Below the pieces are notes generated by a model. That model was given only the letters and a program-made list of their open reading frames with translations, was not told the DNA's origin and did not search any database. DNA of 6,211 nucleotides from Eubacteriales bacterium (GTDB taxonomy: Bacteria; Bacillota_A; Clostridia; Christensenellales; Aristaeellaceae): assembly GCA_030528845.1 (NCBI GenBank), contig JAUMYC010000149.1:1-6211 (forward strand). Reading direction: 5' to 3'. Of the stretch, positions 1-5,512 are shown piece after piece. The translations under genes and the position numbers were made by a program. How positions within the stretch are numbered: position 1 is the first letter of the stretch; each line of letters begins with the position of its first letter.

Positions 1-60
1 CTCGAACCCTCGACCTCCAGCGTGACAGGCTGGCATTCTAACCAACTGAACTACCAGGCC
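1..60 (-). tRNA. tRNA-Asp (GUC), 3' end cut by window start
   Basis: Read on the minus strand, the cloverleaf starts at 60 with the acceptor strand GGCCTGG. A D-arm GTTC/GAAT follows, then an anticodon stem CCAGC/GCTGG with anticodon GTC at 26..24, and the 5' half of the T-arm, GAGGG followed by TTCGAG. Sequence stops at about tRNA position 59, so the 3' T-arm, acceptor strand and CCA lie outside the window. It is the second gene of a two-tRNA transcript, 5 nt after the encoded CCA of tRNA-Val. Confidence 0.96.
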
Positions 61-65
61 GCATT

Positions 66-141
66 TGGTGGGAACAACAGGGCTCGAACCTGTGACCCCT
101 TGCTTGTAAGGCAAGTGCTCTCCCAATTGAGCTATGCTCCC
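66..141 (-). tRNA. tRNA-Val (UAC), complete with encoded CCA
   Basis: Complete cloverleaf on the minus strand. The acceptor GGGAGCA pairs with TGTTCCC (one G-U), the D-arm is GCTC/GAGC, and the anticodon stem CTTGC/GCAAG encloses anticodon TAC at 108..106. The T-arm is ACAGG/CCTGT around TTCGAGC, with discriminator A at 69. The 3' CCA is encoded at 68..66, so no CCA addition is needed for the first transcript. It is the first gene of the tRNA unit and lies about 37 nt downstream of the predicted transcription start. Confidence 0.97.
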
Positions 142-179
142 AAGCGCTTGCTTACGCTTCCGTCAATCGGCGGCGACGG
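142..179 (-). other. 5' leader of the tRNA-Val/tRNA-Asp transcript
   Basis: This stretch lies between the predicted start of transcription (about 178) and the mature tRNA-Val 5' end, where RNase P should cleave. On the minus strand it can form two small hairpins, CCGTC (179..175) with GACGG (164..160), and AAGCG (159..155) with CGCTT (146..142). No coding potential was seen. Folding is read by eye only, without energies. Confidence 0.5.
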
Positions 180-184
180 GTATT

Positions 185-213
185 ATAATACACGAACGGG
201 AGAGGTTTGTCAA
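185..213 (-). promoter_or_regulatory. Sigma-A promoter of the tRNA unit
   Basis: On the minus strand a perfect -35 TTGACA (213..208) is separated by exactly 17 nt from the -10 TATTAT (190..185). An overlapping TATAAT (187..182) would give a 20-nt spacer and is less likely. The predicted start is near 178, giving a short leader before tRNA-Val. This is the strongest-looking promoter in the window, as expected for stable RNA. Confidence 0.85.
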
Positions 214-217
214 TACC

Positions 218-233
218 TTTTTTTGCTTTTTTT
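218..233 (-). promoter_or_regulatory. UP element (two A-tracts) upstream of the tRNA promoter
   Basis: On the minus strand two runs of seven A (233..227 and 224..218) separated by GC lie immediately upstream of the -35 box, at about -55 to -40 from the predicted start. This is where the RNA polymerase alpha C-terminal domain contacts UP elements of rRNA and tRNA promoters. The local AT richness contrasts sharply with the GC-rich surroundings. Confidence 0.65.
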
Positions 234-271
234 CAAGATGGGACGTTTTTTTCTTCGGAAGGCGGCGCATG

Positions 272-1054
272 TCAGACGTCCCACCAGGAATCGACAGCGC
301 GGCGGATCGCCTCGACGGCCTCCTGCGCGGCGCGCCGGCCGTTTGCGATGGCCAGCTCGGCGGTGGAGCTGTTGATGAGAGAAACACCTTCGAGGTCCGG
401 GAAGATGGAAACGTCCGTGTCGCGCAGGGCCAGCTGCGTGTGGTGCCACTGGCTCAGGTCGATGGCGCACAGCAGCGTCTCGATGACGCCTTCATCCTCG
501 GCGGGCGCGCCGCGATAGCTCACGTCCACGGCGACGACGATATCCGCGCCCATGCTGCGGGCGGCGTCCACGGGCAGGCTGTTCATGACGCAGCCGTCGA
601 TGAGGCGCATGCCGCGATATTCATGGGGGATGAACACGCCCGGCACGGAGATGGACGCGCGGATGGCCTCGTGGGCGGGGCCGTCGCGGAAGACGACGGT
701 CTCTCCGCGGCTGATATCGCAGGCGACGCAGGCAAAGGGCAGGGGCATGTCCTCGATGGCGAGGTCGCCGGTGAGCTCGCGGACGAAATTCTGCAGCTTC
801 TGGCCTTTGAGGAAGCCCTTTCGTGGCGGCACGAGGTCGTAATATTCACGGTCAACGAAGGAGAGGGCCATCTGTTCGAGCTCGGCAGCCGTGCGGCCTG
901 CGGCGTAAGCGCCGCCGACGAGAGAGCCGATGGAGCAGCCGGAGATGAGGTCGATGGGGAGCTTTTCCTCTTCAAAGACCTGCAGCACGCCGATGTGCGC
1001 GAGGCCGCGGAACGCGCCGCTGCCCAAAACGAGCCCGACCTTGGGGGTACGCAT
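272..1054 (-). CDS. ylbK: Patatin-like phospholipase / NTE-family lipid acyl hydrolase (YlbK-like)
   Basis: Predicted serine acyl hydrolase of the patatin fold, acting on phospholipid or lysophospholipid acyl esters in the cytoplasm or at the inner face of the membrane. Its physiological substrate is unknown. The 260 residues cover a single patatin domain. The oxyanion-hole glycine motif GSGAFRG is at 11-17 and the nucleophile elbow GCSIG at 39-43 with Ser41. The conserved RASISVPGVF block is at 132-141, and the catalytic Asp153 sits in D-G-C rather than the usual D-G-G/A. No signal peptide or membrane segment is apparent. The ATG at 1054 is preceded by AAGGAGG with a 9-nt gap, which fixes the start. 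Length and motifs match the NTE-family protein YlbK, and the neighbouring ylbJ-like gene supports that assignment. RssA-type relatives cannot be excluded. No intrinsic terminator was found after its stop. Confidence 0.88.
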   Translation of the reverse strand: MRTPKVGLVLGSGAFRGLAHIGVLQVFEEEKLPIDLISGCSIGSLVGGAYAAGRTAAELEQMALSFVDREYYDLVPPRKGFLKGQKLQNFVRELTGDLAIEDMPLPFACVACDISRGETVVFRDGPAHEAIRASISVPGVFIPHEYRGMRLIDGCVMNSLPVDAARSMGADIVVAVDVSYRGAPAEDEGVIETLLCAIDLSQWHHTQLALRDTDVSIFPDLEGVSLINSSTAELAIANGRRAAQEAVEAIRRAVDSWWDV

Positions 1055-1063
1055 GTGAAAAAA

Positions 1064-1070
1064 CCTCCTT
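1064..1070 (-). promoter_or_regulatory. Ribosome binding site of the patatin gene
   Basis: On the minus strand AAGGAGG lies 9 nt before the ATG at 1054. It is a full match to the anti-Shine-Dalgarno core and decides the start against shorter alternatives. Confidence 0.85.
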
Positions 1071-1098
1071 CGCGCGGGATGTTCCCGATCCTTCTGTG

Positions 1099-1106
1099 CA
1101 TATCAT
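1099..1106 (+). promoter_or_regulatory. Possible -10 region of the ylbJ-like gene
   Basis: CATATCAT partly resembles the sporulation sigma-E -10 consensus CATACA-T, and TATCAT (1101-1106) is a weak sigma-A -10. Either would put the transcription start almost on the ATG at 1112. I see no matching -35 element, so this is tentative. It is offered because the known ylbJ is sigma-E dependent and the gene has no other visible promoter. Confidence 0.25.
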
Positions 1107-1110
1107 AGCA
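1102..1110 (-). promoter_or_regulatory. Extended -10 promoter of the patatin gene, inside the divergent start
   Basis: On the minus strand TGC (1110..1108) is followed directly by TATGAT (1107..1102), an extended -10 element. It would start transcription near 1095 and give a leader of about 40 nt. The -35 position (around 1125-1131) reads only TTTCTT or similar, so the extended -10 would have to compensate. The element abuts the ATG of the ylbJ-like gene and its -35 region lies within that gene's first codons. Confidence 0.5.
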
Positions 1111-1111
1111 C

Positions 1112-2143
1112 ATGAAGATGACGAAAAGAAAGACGGGCTGGGCCATTTTTGCGGCGAGCCTCTTGCTGCTGGGCAGCGAAACGAGCCTGACGGCGGCGCA
1201 GGGCGCGGCGTATAATTTTTGGAAGAGCTTTTTCCCGGCGATGCTGCCGTTTTTTCTGCTGGGGCCGTATCTGGCGGGGGAGGATGCGCAGCGGGCGTTC
1301 GGCAGGCTCTTTGGGCGGGCGCTGCCGGGGTTGTTCGGCGTTCCCGGCGAGGGAGCGGGCGCCGTGCTGTGCGGGTGGATCGCGGGCACGCCTGCGGGGG
1401 CGCTGGGCTGCGCGCGGGCGGGGCAGGGCATGCGGCAGGGGGAATATGCGCGGATGTGCCTGGTCTCCTGCGGGCTGAGCCCGGCGTTTTTGATCACGAC
1501 CGTGGGCGAGGGAACGCTCGGCAGGACGGAGGCGGGCTGGATGCTCTTCGCGGCGCAGGGCTTTGCGCTGATCGCAGCCGGCCTTCTGCTGCGCAGATGG
1601 GAGCCCGTCTGTGCGATCGAACGGCGCGGAGAAAGCGCGGCGGCGCAGGGGGATATTTTTTTGAGCGCGCTGGCGAACATGGGCAAGGTGCTGTGCTGGA
1701 TGGTCGTGTTTGCGGTGGCGGGCGCGCTGGCAGAGGAATGGCTGGGCGGGCTCGTGCCGGGCTGGCTGCTTGCGCCCGCGCTGGAGATCTCCGGCGGCGC
1801 GGCGAGGCTTGCGCAGGCCCCGCTGGAGGAAGACGCGCGGCTGATCGCGCTGGCTGCGTGCGCGGGCTTTGGCGGGCTGTGCGTGCAGCTGCAATGCGCG
1901 CAGGCCTGCGGGCTGCCGCTGCGCGTTCTTTTCGCGGGCAAGGCGCTGCACGGCCTGTTGGGCGCGGGCGCGATGTGGGCGATGCTGCACGCGGAGGAAC
2001 TGCTCCGCTGGCCGACGGTGCGAGCGGACCCCTTTACGGCGGGGACGCTCTGCGCGCTGCTGCTGGCGGCGCTGGCGTTTTGCCTTGGCCGGGCGCGCGG
2101 GAACAAAAAGGAGAGCGGCGCAGGGCAGAGCCCGGCGGGCTGA
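1112..2143 (+). CDS. ylbJ: YlbJ/SpoVV-like sporulation integral membrane protein (nucleoside-recognition/Gate fold)
   Basis: Polytopic membrane protein of 343 residues. In Bacillus subtilis, YlbJ (SpoVV) is made in the mother cell and is needed to move dipicolinic acid across the outer forespore membrane, so a role in spore maturation is inferred here. Family signatures are FPAMLPFF at 41-48, VPGEG at 77-81 followed by AGTPAGA at 91-97, and LEISGG at 224-229. Hydrophobic segments lie near 9-21, 41-55, 82-99, 116-132, 142-160, 188-206, 214-226, 243-262, 270-292 and 308-326, with a polar Lys/Arg-containing C-terminus. It is somewhat shorter than YlbJ as I recall it (about 400 residues). A stop lies in frame at 1106-1108, so the start is ATG 1112 or ATG 1118, yet neither has a ribosome binding site. 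The divergent patatin gene 57 bp away matches the ylbJ-ylbK neighbourhood of Bacillus. Another Gate-domain paralogue is possible. Confidence 0.78.
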   Translation: MKMTKRKTGWAIFAASLLLLGSETSLTAAQGAAYNFWKSFFPAMLPFFLLGPYLAGEDAQRAFGRLFGRALPGLFGVPGEGAGAVLCGWIAGTPAGALGCARAGQGMRQGEYARMCLVSCGLSPAFLITTVGEGTLGRTEAGWMLFAAQGFALIAAGLLLRRWEPVCAIERRGESAAAQGDIFLSALANMGKVLCWMVVFAVAGALAEEWLGGLVPGWLLAPALEISGGAARLAQAPLEEDARLIALAACAGFGGLCVQLQCAQACGLPLRVLFAGKALHGLLGAGAMWAMLHAEELLRWPTVRADPFTAGTLCALLLAALAFCLGRARGNKKESGAGQSPAG

Positions 2144-2152
2144 AAAATCGCG

Positions 2153-2181
2153 TTGACGCAGGGCTTTGCGGGCTTTATACT
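2153..2181 (+). promoter_or_regulatory. Sigma-A promoter of the alpha-mannosidase gene
   Basis: TTGACG (2153-2158) is followed after exactly 17 nt by TATACT (2176-2181), each one mismatch from consensus. The predicted start is near 2188, giving a leader of about 32 nt. The -35 begins 9 nt after the stop of the ylbJ-like gene. The mannosidase is therefore probably transcribed on its own, with read-through from upstream possible because no terminator intervenes. No operator or catabolite-repression (cre) site was recognised. Confidence 0.8.
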
Positions 2182-2202
2182 AATACCAAAGCAATACAGA
2201 GC

Positions 2203-2209
2203 AAGGAGG
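2203..2209 (+). promoter_or_regulatory. Ribosome binding site of the alpha-mannosidase gene
   Basis: AAGGAGG is followed by a 10-nt gap to ATG 2220. In-frame ATGs at 2226 and 2232 would lie 16 and 22 nt away, so 2220 is the preferred start. Confidence 0.85.
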
Positions 2210-2219
2210 GATTTTTGGT

Positions 2220-5200
2220 ATGCAGATGCATATGCTGCAGCACAGAGTGCGGCAGATCCTCAGCGTCCTGGAGGAGCGCGTGGTCGTGCGCAGGGCGCCG
2301 GTGCAGGGTCTGGAATACAGGCCGCGCGGCGAGGCGGAATGGAAACCGTTCGCCAACGGCGCGGAATGGGGCCTGACGGAAGAATGGGTGGATTTCCGCT
2401 TCCGCGCAGCGACGCCGGAAAATTTTACCGGTCGCACGACGATCCGCCTGCGCACGGGGCGCGAGGCGGAATGGGAGGCGATCAACCCGCAGTTTATCGT
2501 GAGCGTGGACGGGCGCGTCGAACAGGCGTTCGACACGAAGCACACGTCCCTTGTGCTCGCCGACGAGCCGGAGCACGGCAGGGTGTATGAAGTGCTCTGC
2601 GAGGGCTACACGCCCCTGTCCAAGCCGGACCAGCTGCCCCCGCGCTTTGACGTGTGCATCGCGGACGAGGACGCCCAGACCATCGGCCTGATCTTCGATA
2701 TCGCGGTGCCGCTGGAGGCGGCGGAGCTGCTGAGCGAGGGCGACAGGGAGCGCGAGCGCACCTTCTATGCGCTCGCCGCGGCGTGCGATCTTCTCGACCT
2801 GCGCGCGTGGCCGTCTGCGGAATACGACGCGGGCGTGCGGGCGGCGCGGGAATATCTGCAAAGGGAATATTACGAAGCGCGCGCCGATCTGCCGCCGGTG
2901 GCCTATGGCGACAGCGTGGGCCACACGCATATCGACGTGGCGTGGCTGTGGGATCTGTATCAGACGCGCTATAAGGCCGTGCGCTCCTTCTCCACGGTGC
3001 TCAAGCTCATGGAGCGCTATCCGGAATACAAGTTCATGTCCAGCCAGCCGGCGCTGTATTCCTTCGTCAAGGAGGACAGGCCCGAGCTCTACGAGCGCAT
3101 CAAGGCGCGCGTCGCCGAGGGGCGCTGGGAGCCCGAGGGCGGCATGTGGGTGGAGGCGGACTGCAACCTCTCCGGCGGCGAATCGCTCGTGCGCCAGTTT
3201 ATGCACGGGCAGGAGTTTTTCACGAAGGAATTCGGCAAGCCCAGCCGCATCCTGTGGCTGCCGGACGTGTTCGGCTACAGCGCGGCCCTGCCGCAGATCT
3301 GCAAGCTCTCCGGCATCGATTATTTCATGACCTCGAAGCTGAGCTGGTCGGAATACAATCTCTATCCCTACGACACGTTTATGTGGAAGGGCATCGACGG
3401 CACGGAGATGCTGACGCATTTCACGCCGGCGCGCGAGCTGCACAACGGAGACCACGGCACCCTTTCTCATTTCACCACCTACAACGCGATGGTGAAGCCT
3501 TCGCAGTATCAGGGCGGCTGGAAGCGCTTCCAGCAAAAGACGCTCGACGACCATTTTATCGTTTCCTACGGCTACGGAGACGGCGGCGGTGGCCCGACGG
3601 ACTGGATGCTGGAAAACGCAAAGCGCATGGAAACGCCCCTGCCCGGCACGCCCGTGTTCCGGCATGAGCACGCCCGCCCCTTCTTTGAAAAGCTGGAGCA
3701 GAGGGTGCAGGGCGACGCGAAGCTGCCCAAATGGAGCGGCGAGCTGTATCTGGAATATCACAGGGGAACGTACACGGCCATCGCCAAAAACAAGCGCAAC
3801 AACCGAAAGACCGAGCTGGCGCTGCGCGACTGCGAGCTGCTCAGCTCCATGGCCTATATCGAAAAGGGCCTGCCCTATCCGGCGGAGGAGCTGCACGCCC
3901 TCTGGCAGGACGCGCTGACCCTGCAGTTCCACGACATCCTGCCCGGCTCCTCGATCGAAAAGGTGTATCAGGATTCGGACGAGATGTACGCGCGGATGGG
4001 CGGGCAGATCGCCGAGCTGACCGGCCGCGCGGTGGATGCGCTGGCGGAAAACGCCAAGGGCGATATCGTGTTTTTCAACACGCTGGGCTTTGAGCGCGAG
4101 GATGTCGTCTGGTTTGACGCGCCCGAGAGCGTGCAGGCCCTGCGCGACGAAAACGGCGAGACCTATCCGGTGCAGAGGGTGCAGGGGCTCTTTGACGAAA
4201 AGCCGCGCTGCTGCGCGTTCGTGGGCGGGCTCAAGCCCATGGGCGCGACTCCCTTCTGGTTTGAAGAGAGCGACGAATACCGCGACTGGGTGGACGCCGA
4301 CGAAAACGGCTTCGAAACGCCCTTCTTCGCCGGTTCGTTCGACGAGAATATGCGCATCGTCTCGCTGGTGGAGAAGATCTCCGGCAGGCAGCTGGTGCGC
4401 GCGGGCGAGGCGCTCAACCGCATGGTGGTCTACGAAAACAGGCCGCACCAGCACGACGCATGGGACATGAACATCTATTACGACTGCCGTAAATGGGAAG
4501 TGGACAGGCTCGAGCGCTGCGAGGTCGTGTCCGTCGGCCCGGTGTGCGCGGTCATCCGCTGCAAATGGGCCTATGGCGCGAGCAGCGTCGAGCAGGATAT
4601 CGTGATCTATCAGGATCTGGAGCGCATCGACTTTGAGACCAAGGCAGACTGGCACGAGGATCACGGCCTGCTCAAGGCGCATTTCCCGGTGGATATTTTC
4701 CACAACGAGGCCACCTACGACGTGCAGTTCGGCAACGTGAAGCGCCCGACGCACACGAACACATCCTGGGACGTGGCGCGTTTTGAGGTGTGCGCGCATA
4801 AATGGGCCGACGTTTCCGAGGACGGCTTTGGCTTTGCTCTGCTCAACGACTGCAAATACGGCCACAGCGCGGACGAAAACGGCGTCGCGCTCACTCTGCT
4901 CAAATCCTCGACCTATCCGAACCCGAACGCCGACATCGGCGAGCATCGCTTCACCTATTCCATCATGCCGCACGACGGCTCCTGGCGCGAGTGCAACGTG
5001 CCGGAGATGGCCTACAGGCTGAACGTGCCGGTGCTCAGCGCGCGCGCGGGAGGCGGCAGGGAAAGCGTGCCGGCCTTTGCGGCGTGCGACCAGCCCAACG
5101 TGATCATCGAGACGGTGAAGCAGCAGATGGACGGCGACGGCATCGTGCTGCGCGTATACGAATGCTTCGGGCGGCGCGTGAGCGACGTGCGCGTGCGGCT

Positions 5201-5330
5201 GGGCTATGCGCCGGAGCACGCCGAATGCGTGAACCTGCTCGAGCAGCCCATGGGCGGCGCGAGGCTGAACGGGCGCGAGCTCTCCTTTGATATCAAGCCC
5301 TACGAGATCAAGACCTTCCTGCTGCGCTGA
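2220..5330 (+). CDS. GH38 class II alpha-mannosidase, cytoplasmic
   Basis: Zinc-dependent retaining exo-alpha-mannosidase (EC 3.2.1.24 type) that releases mannose from alpha-mannosides. The lack of a signal peptide places it in the cytoplasm, acting on imported oligosaccharides. The 1036 residues match the full-length Ams1-like layout. An N-terminal beta domain occupies about 1-220. The catalytic GH38 domain begins with GHTHIDVAW at 234-242, where His237 and Asp239 are zinc ligands. Nucleophile and zinc ligand Asp349 lies in WLPDVFGYS at 346-354. GYGDGGGGPT is at 451-460 and LEYHRGTYT of the middle domain at 511-519. Zinc ligand His571 lies in HDILPGSS at 571-578, and a C-terminal beta region continues to 1036. 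No catalytic residue is missing and the frame is intact. It has its own promoter, and no transporter, kinase or sugar regulator gene is adjacent. The shorter mannosylglycerate hydrolases of GH38 are a less likely identity. Confidence 0.95.
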   Translation: MQMHMLQHRVRQILSVLEERVVVRRAPVQGLEYRPRGEAEWKPFANGAEWGLTEEWVDFRFRAATPENFTGRTTIRLRTGREAEWEAINPQFIVSVDGRVEQAFDTKHTSLVLADEPEHGRVYEVLCEGYTPLSKPDQLPPRFDVCIADEDAQTIGLIFDIAVPLEAAELLSEGDRERERTFYALAAACDLLDLRAWPSAEYDAGVRAAREYLQREYYEARADLPPVAYGDSVGHTHIDVAWLWDLYQTRYKAVRSFSTVLKLMERYPEYKFMSSQPALYSFVKEDRPELYERIKARVAEGRWEPEGGMWVEADCNLSGGESLVRQFMHGQEFFTKEFGKPSRILWLPDVFGYSAALPQICKLSGIDYFMTSKLSWSEYNLYPYDTFMWKGIDGTEMLTHFTPARELHNGDHGTLSHFTTYNAMVKPSQYQGGWKRFQQKTLDDHFIVSYGYGDGGGGPTDWMLENAKRMETPLPGTPVFRHEHARPFFEKLEQRVQGDAKLPKWSGELYLEYHRGTYTAIAKNKRNNRKTELALRDCELLSSMAYIEKGLPYPAEELHALWQDALTLQFHDILPGSSIEKVYQDSDEMYARMGGQIAELTGRAVDALAENAKGDIVFFNTLGFEREDVVWFDAPESVQALRDENGETYPVQRVQGLFDEKPRCCAFVGGLKPMGATPFWFEESDEYRDWVDADENGFETPFFAGSFDENMRIVSLVEKISGRQLVRAGEALNRMVVYENRPHQHDAWDMNIYYDCRKWEVDRLERCEVVSVGPVCAVIRCKWAYGASSVEQDIVIYQDLERIDFETKADWHEDHGLLKAHFPVDIFHNEATYDVQFGNVKRPTHTNTSWDVARFEVCAHKWADVSEDGFGFALLNDCKYGHSADENGVALTLLKSSTYPNPNADIGEHRFTYSIMPHDGSWRECNVPEMAYRLNVPVLSARAGGGRESVPAFAACDQPNVIIETVKQQMDGDGIVLRVYECFGRRVSDVRVRLGYAPEHAECVNLLEQPMGGARLNGRELSFDIKPYEIKTFLLR

Positions 5331-5338
5331 AGCTGCTT

Positions 5339-5360
5339 TGTTAATTCTTCGGAATTGGCA
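5339..5360. other. Stem-loop with UUCG tetraloop after the mannosidase gene
   Basis: TGTTAATTC (5339-5347) pairs with GAATTGGCA (5352-5360) through nine base pairs, two of them G-U, around a TTCG tetraloop. It begins 9 nt after the mannosidase stop. No T-tract follows on either strand, so it is not a standard intrinsic terminator. It could stabilise the mRNA 3' end or act as a weak terminator. Confidence 0.5.
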
Positions 5361-5389
5361 TAAAATTCGTGCAGTTTGCGCCCGTGCTG

Positions 5390-5398
5390 TGATATAAT
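5390..5398 (+). promoter_or_regulatory. Extended -10 promoter of the zinc-ribbon gene
   Basis: TGA followed by a perfect TATAAT (5393-5398) makes an extended -10 element. The -35 position (5370-5375) reads TGCAGT, a poor match, which is tolerated at extended -10 promoters. A TTGGCA at 5355-5360 is too far upstream to serve. The predicted start is near 5405, leaving a leader of about 123 nt. Confidence 0.75.
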
Positions 5399-5418
5399 GG
5401 TTTTCAGCCCGATAAGAA

Positions 5419-5426
5419 ACGGCTCC
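5419..5426 (+). repeat. Leader motif A, copy 1
   Basis: ACGGCTCC. The near-identical ACGGCTTCC is at 5470-5478. The two A copies flank two B copies in the order A-B-B-A. Confidence 0.5.
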
Positions 5427-5431
5427 TGGCA

Positions 5432-5440
5432 TACCGCATC
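5432..5440 (+). repeat. Leader motif B, copy 1
   Basis: TACCGCATC, repeated exactly at 5458-5466, with start points 26 nt apart. Its ACCG can pair with CGGT at 5445-5448, leaving the CCCTC anti-Shine-Dalgarno segment in the loop. Confidence 0.6.
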
Positions 5441-5457
5441 CCTCCGGTTGGGTTCCC

Positions 5458-5466
5458 TACCGCATC
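5458..5466 (+). repeat. Leader motif B, copy 2
   Basis: An exact second copy of TACCGCATC. Its ACCG (5459-5462) competes with copy 1 for the single CGGT at 5445-5448. Confidence 0.6.
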
Positions 5467-5469
5467 AGG

Positions 5470-5478
5470 ACGGCTTCC
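5470..5478 (+). repeat. Leader motif A, copy 2
   Basis: ACGGCTTCC matches copy 1 at 5419-5426 except for one inserted T. Confidence 0.5.
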
Positions 5479-5512
5479 AGACGCTACAATTCGTGTAGGG
5501 CGCAACATATTC

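Larger units (their letters stand above)
1095..1112. repeat. Short inverted repeat over the divergent promoters and ylbJ-like start
   Basis: TGTGC (1095-1099) and GCACA (1108-1112) are perfect 5-bp inverted arms with an 8-bp spacer. They frame the -10 of the patatin gene and touch the first base of the divergent ATG. It could be an operator seen by a dimeric regulator, but arms of 5 bp are short enough to arise by chance. Confidence 0.3.

Noticed and set aside
240..282. Inverted repeat GGGACGT/ACGTCCC around the patatin stop, considered as a terminator.
   Set aside because: The spacer is about 29 nt and no T-tract follows on the minus strand.
134..1108. Plus-strand open frame of 324 codons across the patatin region.
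   Set aside because: It starts inside tRNA-Val and lies opposite the patatin gene, whose GSGAFRG, GCSIG and SVPGVF motifs are unmistakable on the minus strand.
583..2106. Minus-strand open frame of 507 codons spanning two genes.
   Set aside because: It overlaps both the patatin gene in another frame and the ylbJ-like gene antisense. Composition is Ser/Pro/Ala/Arg low complexity without a domain.
2129..2141. GC-rich hairpin AGCCC-GGC-GGGCT at the end of the ylbJ-like gene, considered as a terminator.
   Set aside because: It is followed by A residues, not T, on the plus strand, and by no T-tract on the minus strand. The 3-nt loop overlaps coding sequence.
1219..2376. Plus-strand open frame of 385 codons in another frame of the ylbJ-like gene.
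   Set aside because: It is Gly/Arg/Ala-rich with no motif and runs through the mannosidase promoter and start, whereas the 1112 frame has transmembrane segments and YlbJ signatures.
5355..5398. TTGGCA at 5355-5360 as -35 partner of the TATAAT at 5393-5398.
   Set aside because: The spacer would be 32 nt, far beyond the tolerated 16-18, so an extended -10 promoter is the better reading.
2175..5432. A 1085-codon open frame on the minus strand, fully antisense to the alpha-mannosidase.
   Set aside because: The plus-strand frame carries every GH38 motif. The antisense frame has no recognisable domain, is rich in His/Arg/Ala/Val as expected of reversed GC-rich codons, and would start in the leader of the zinc-ribbon gene.
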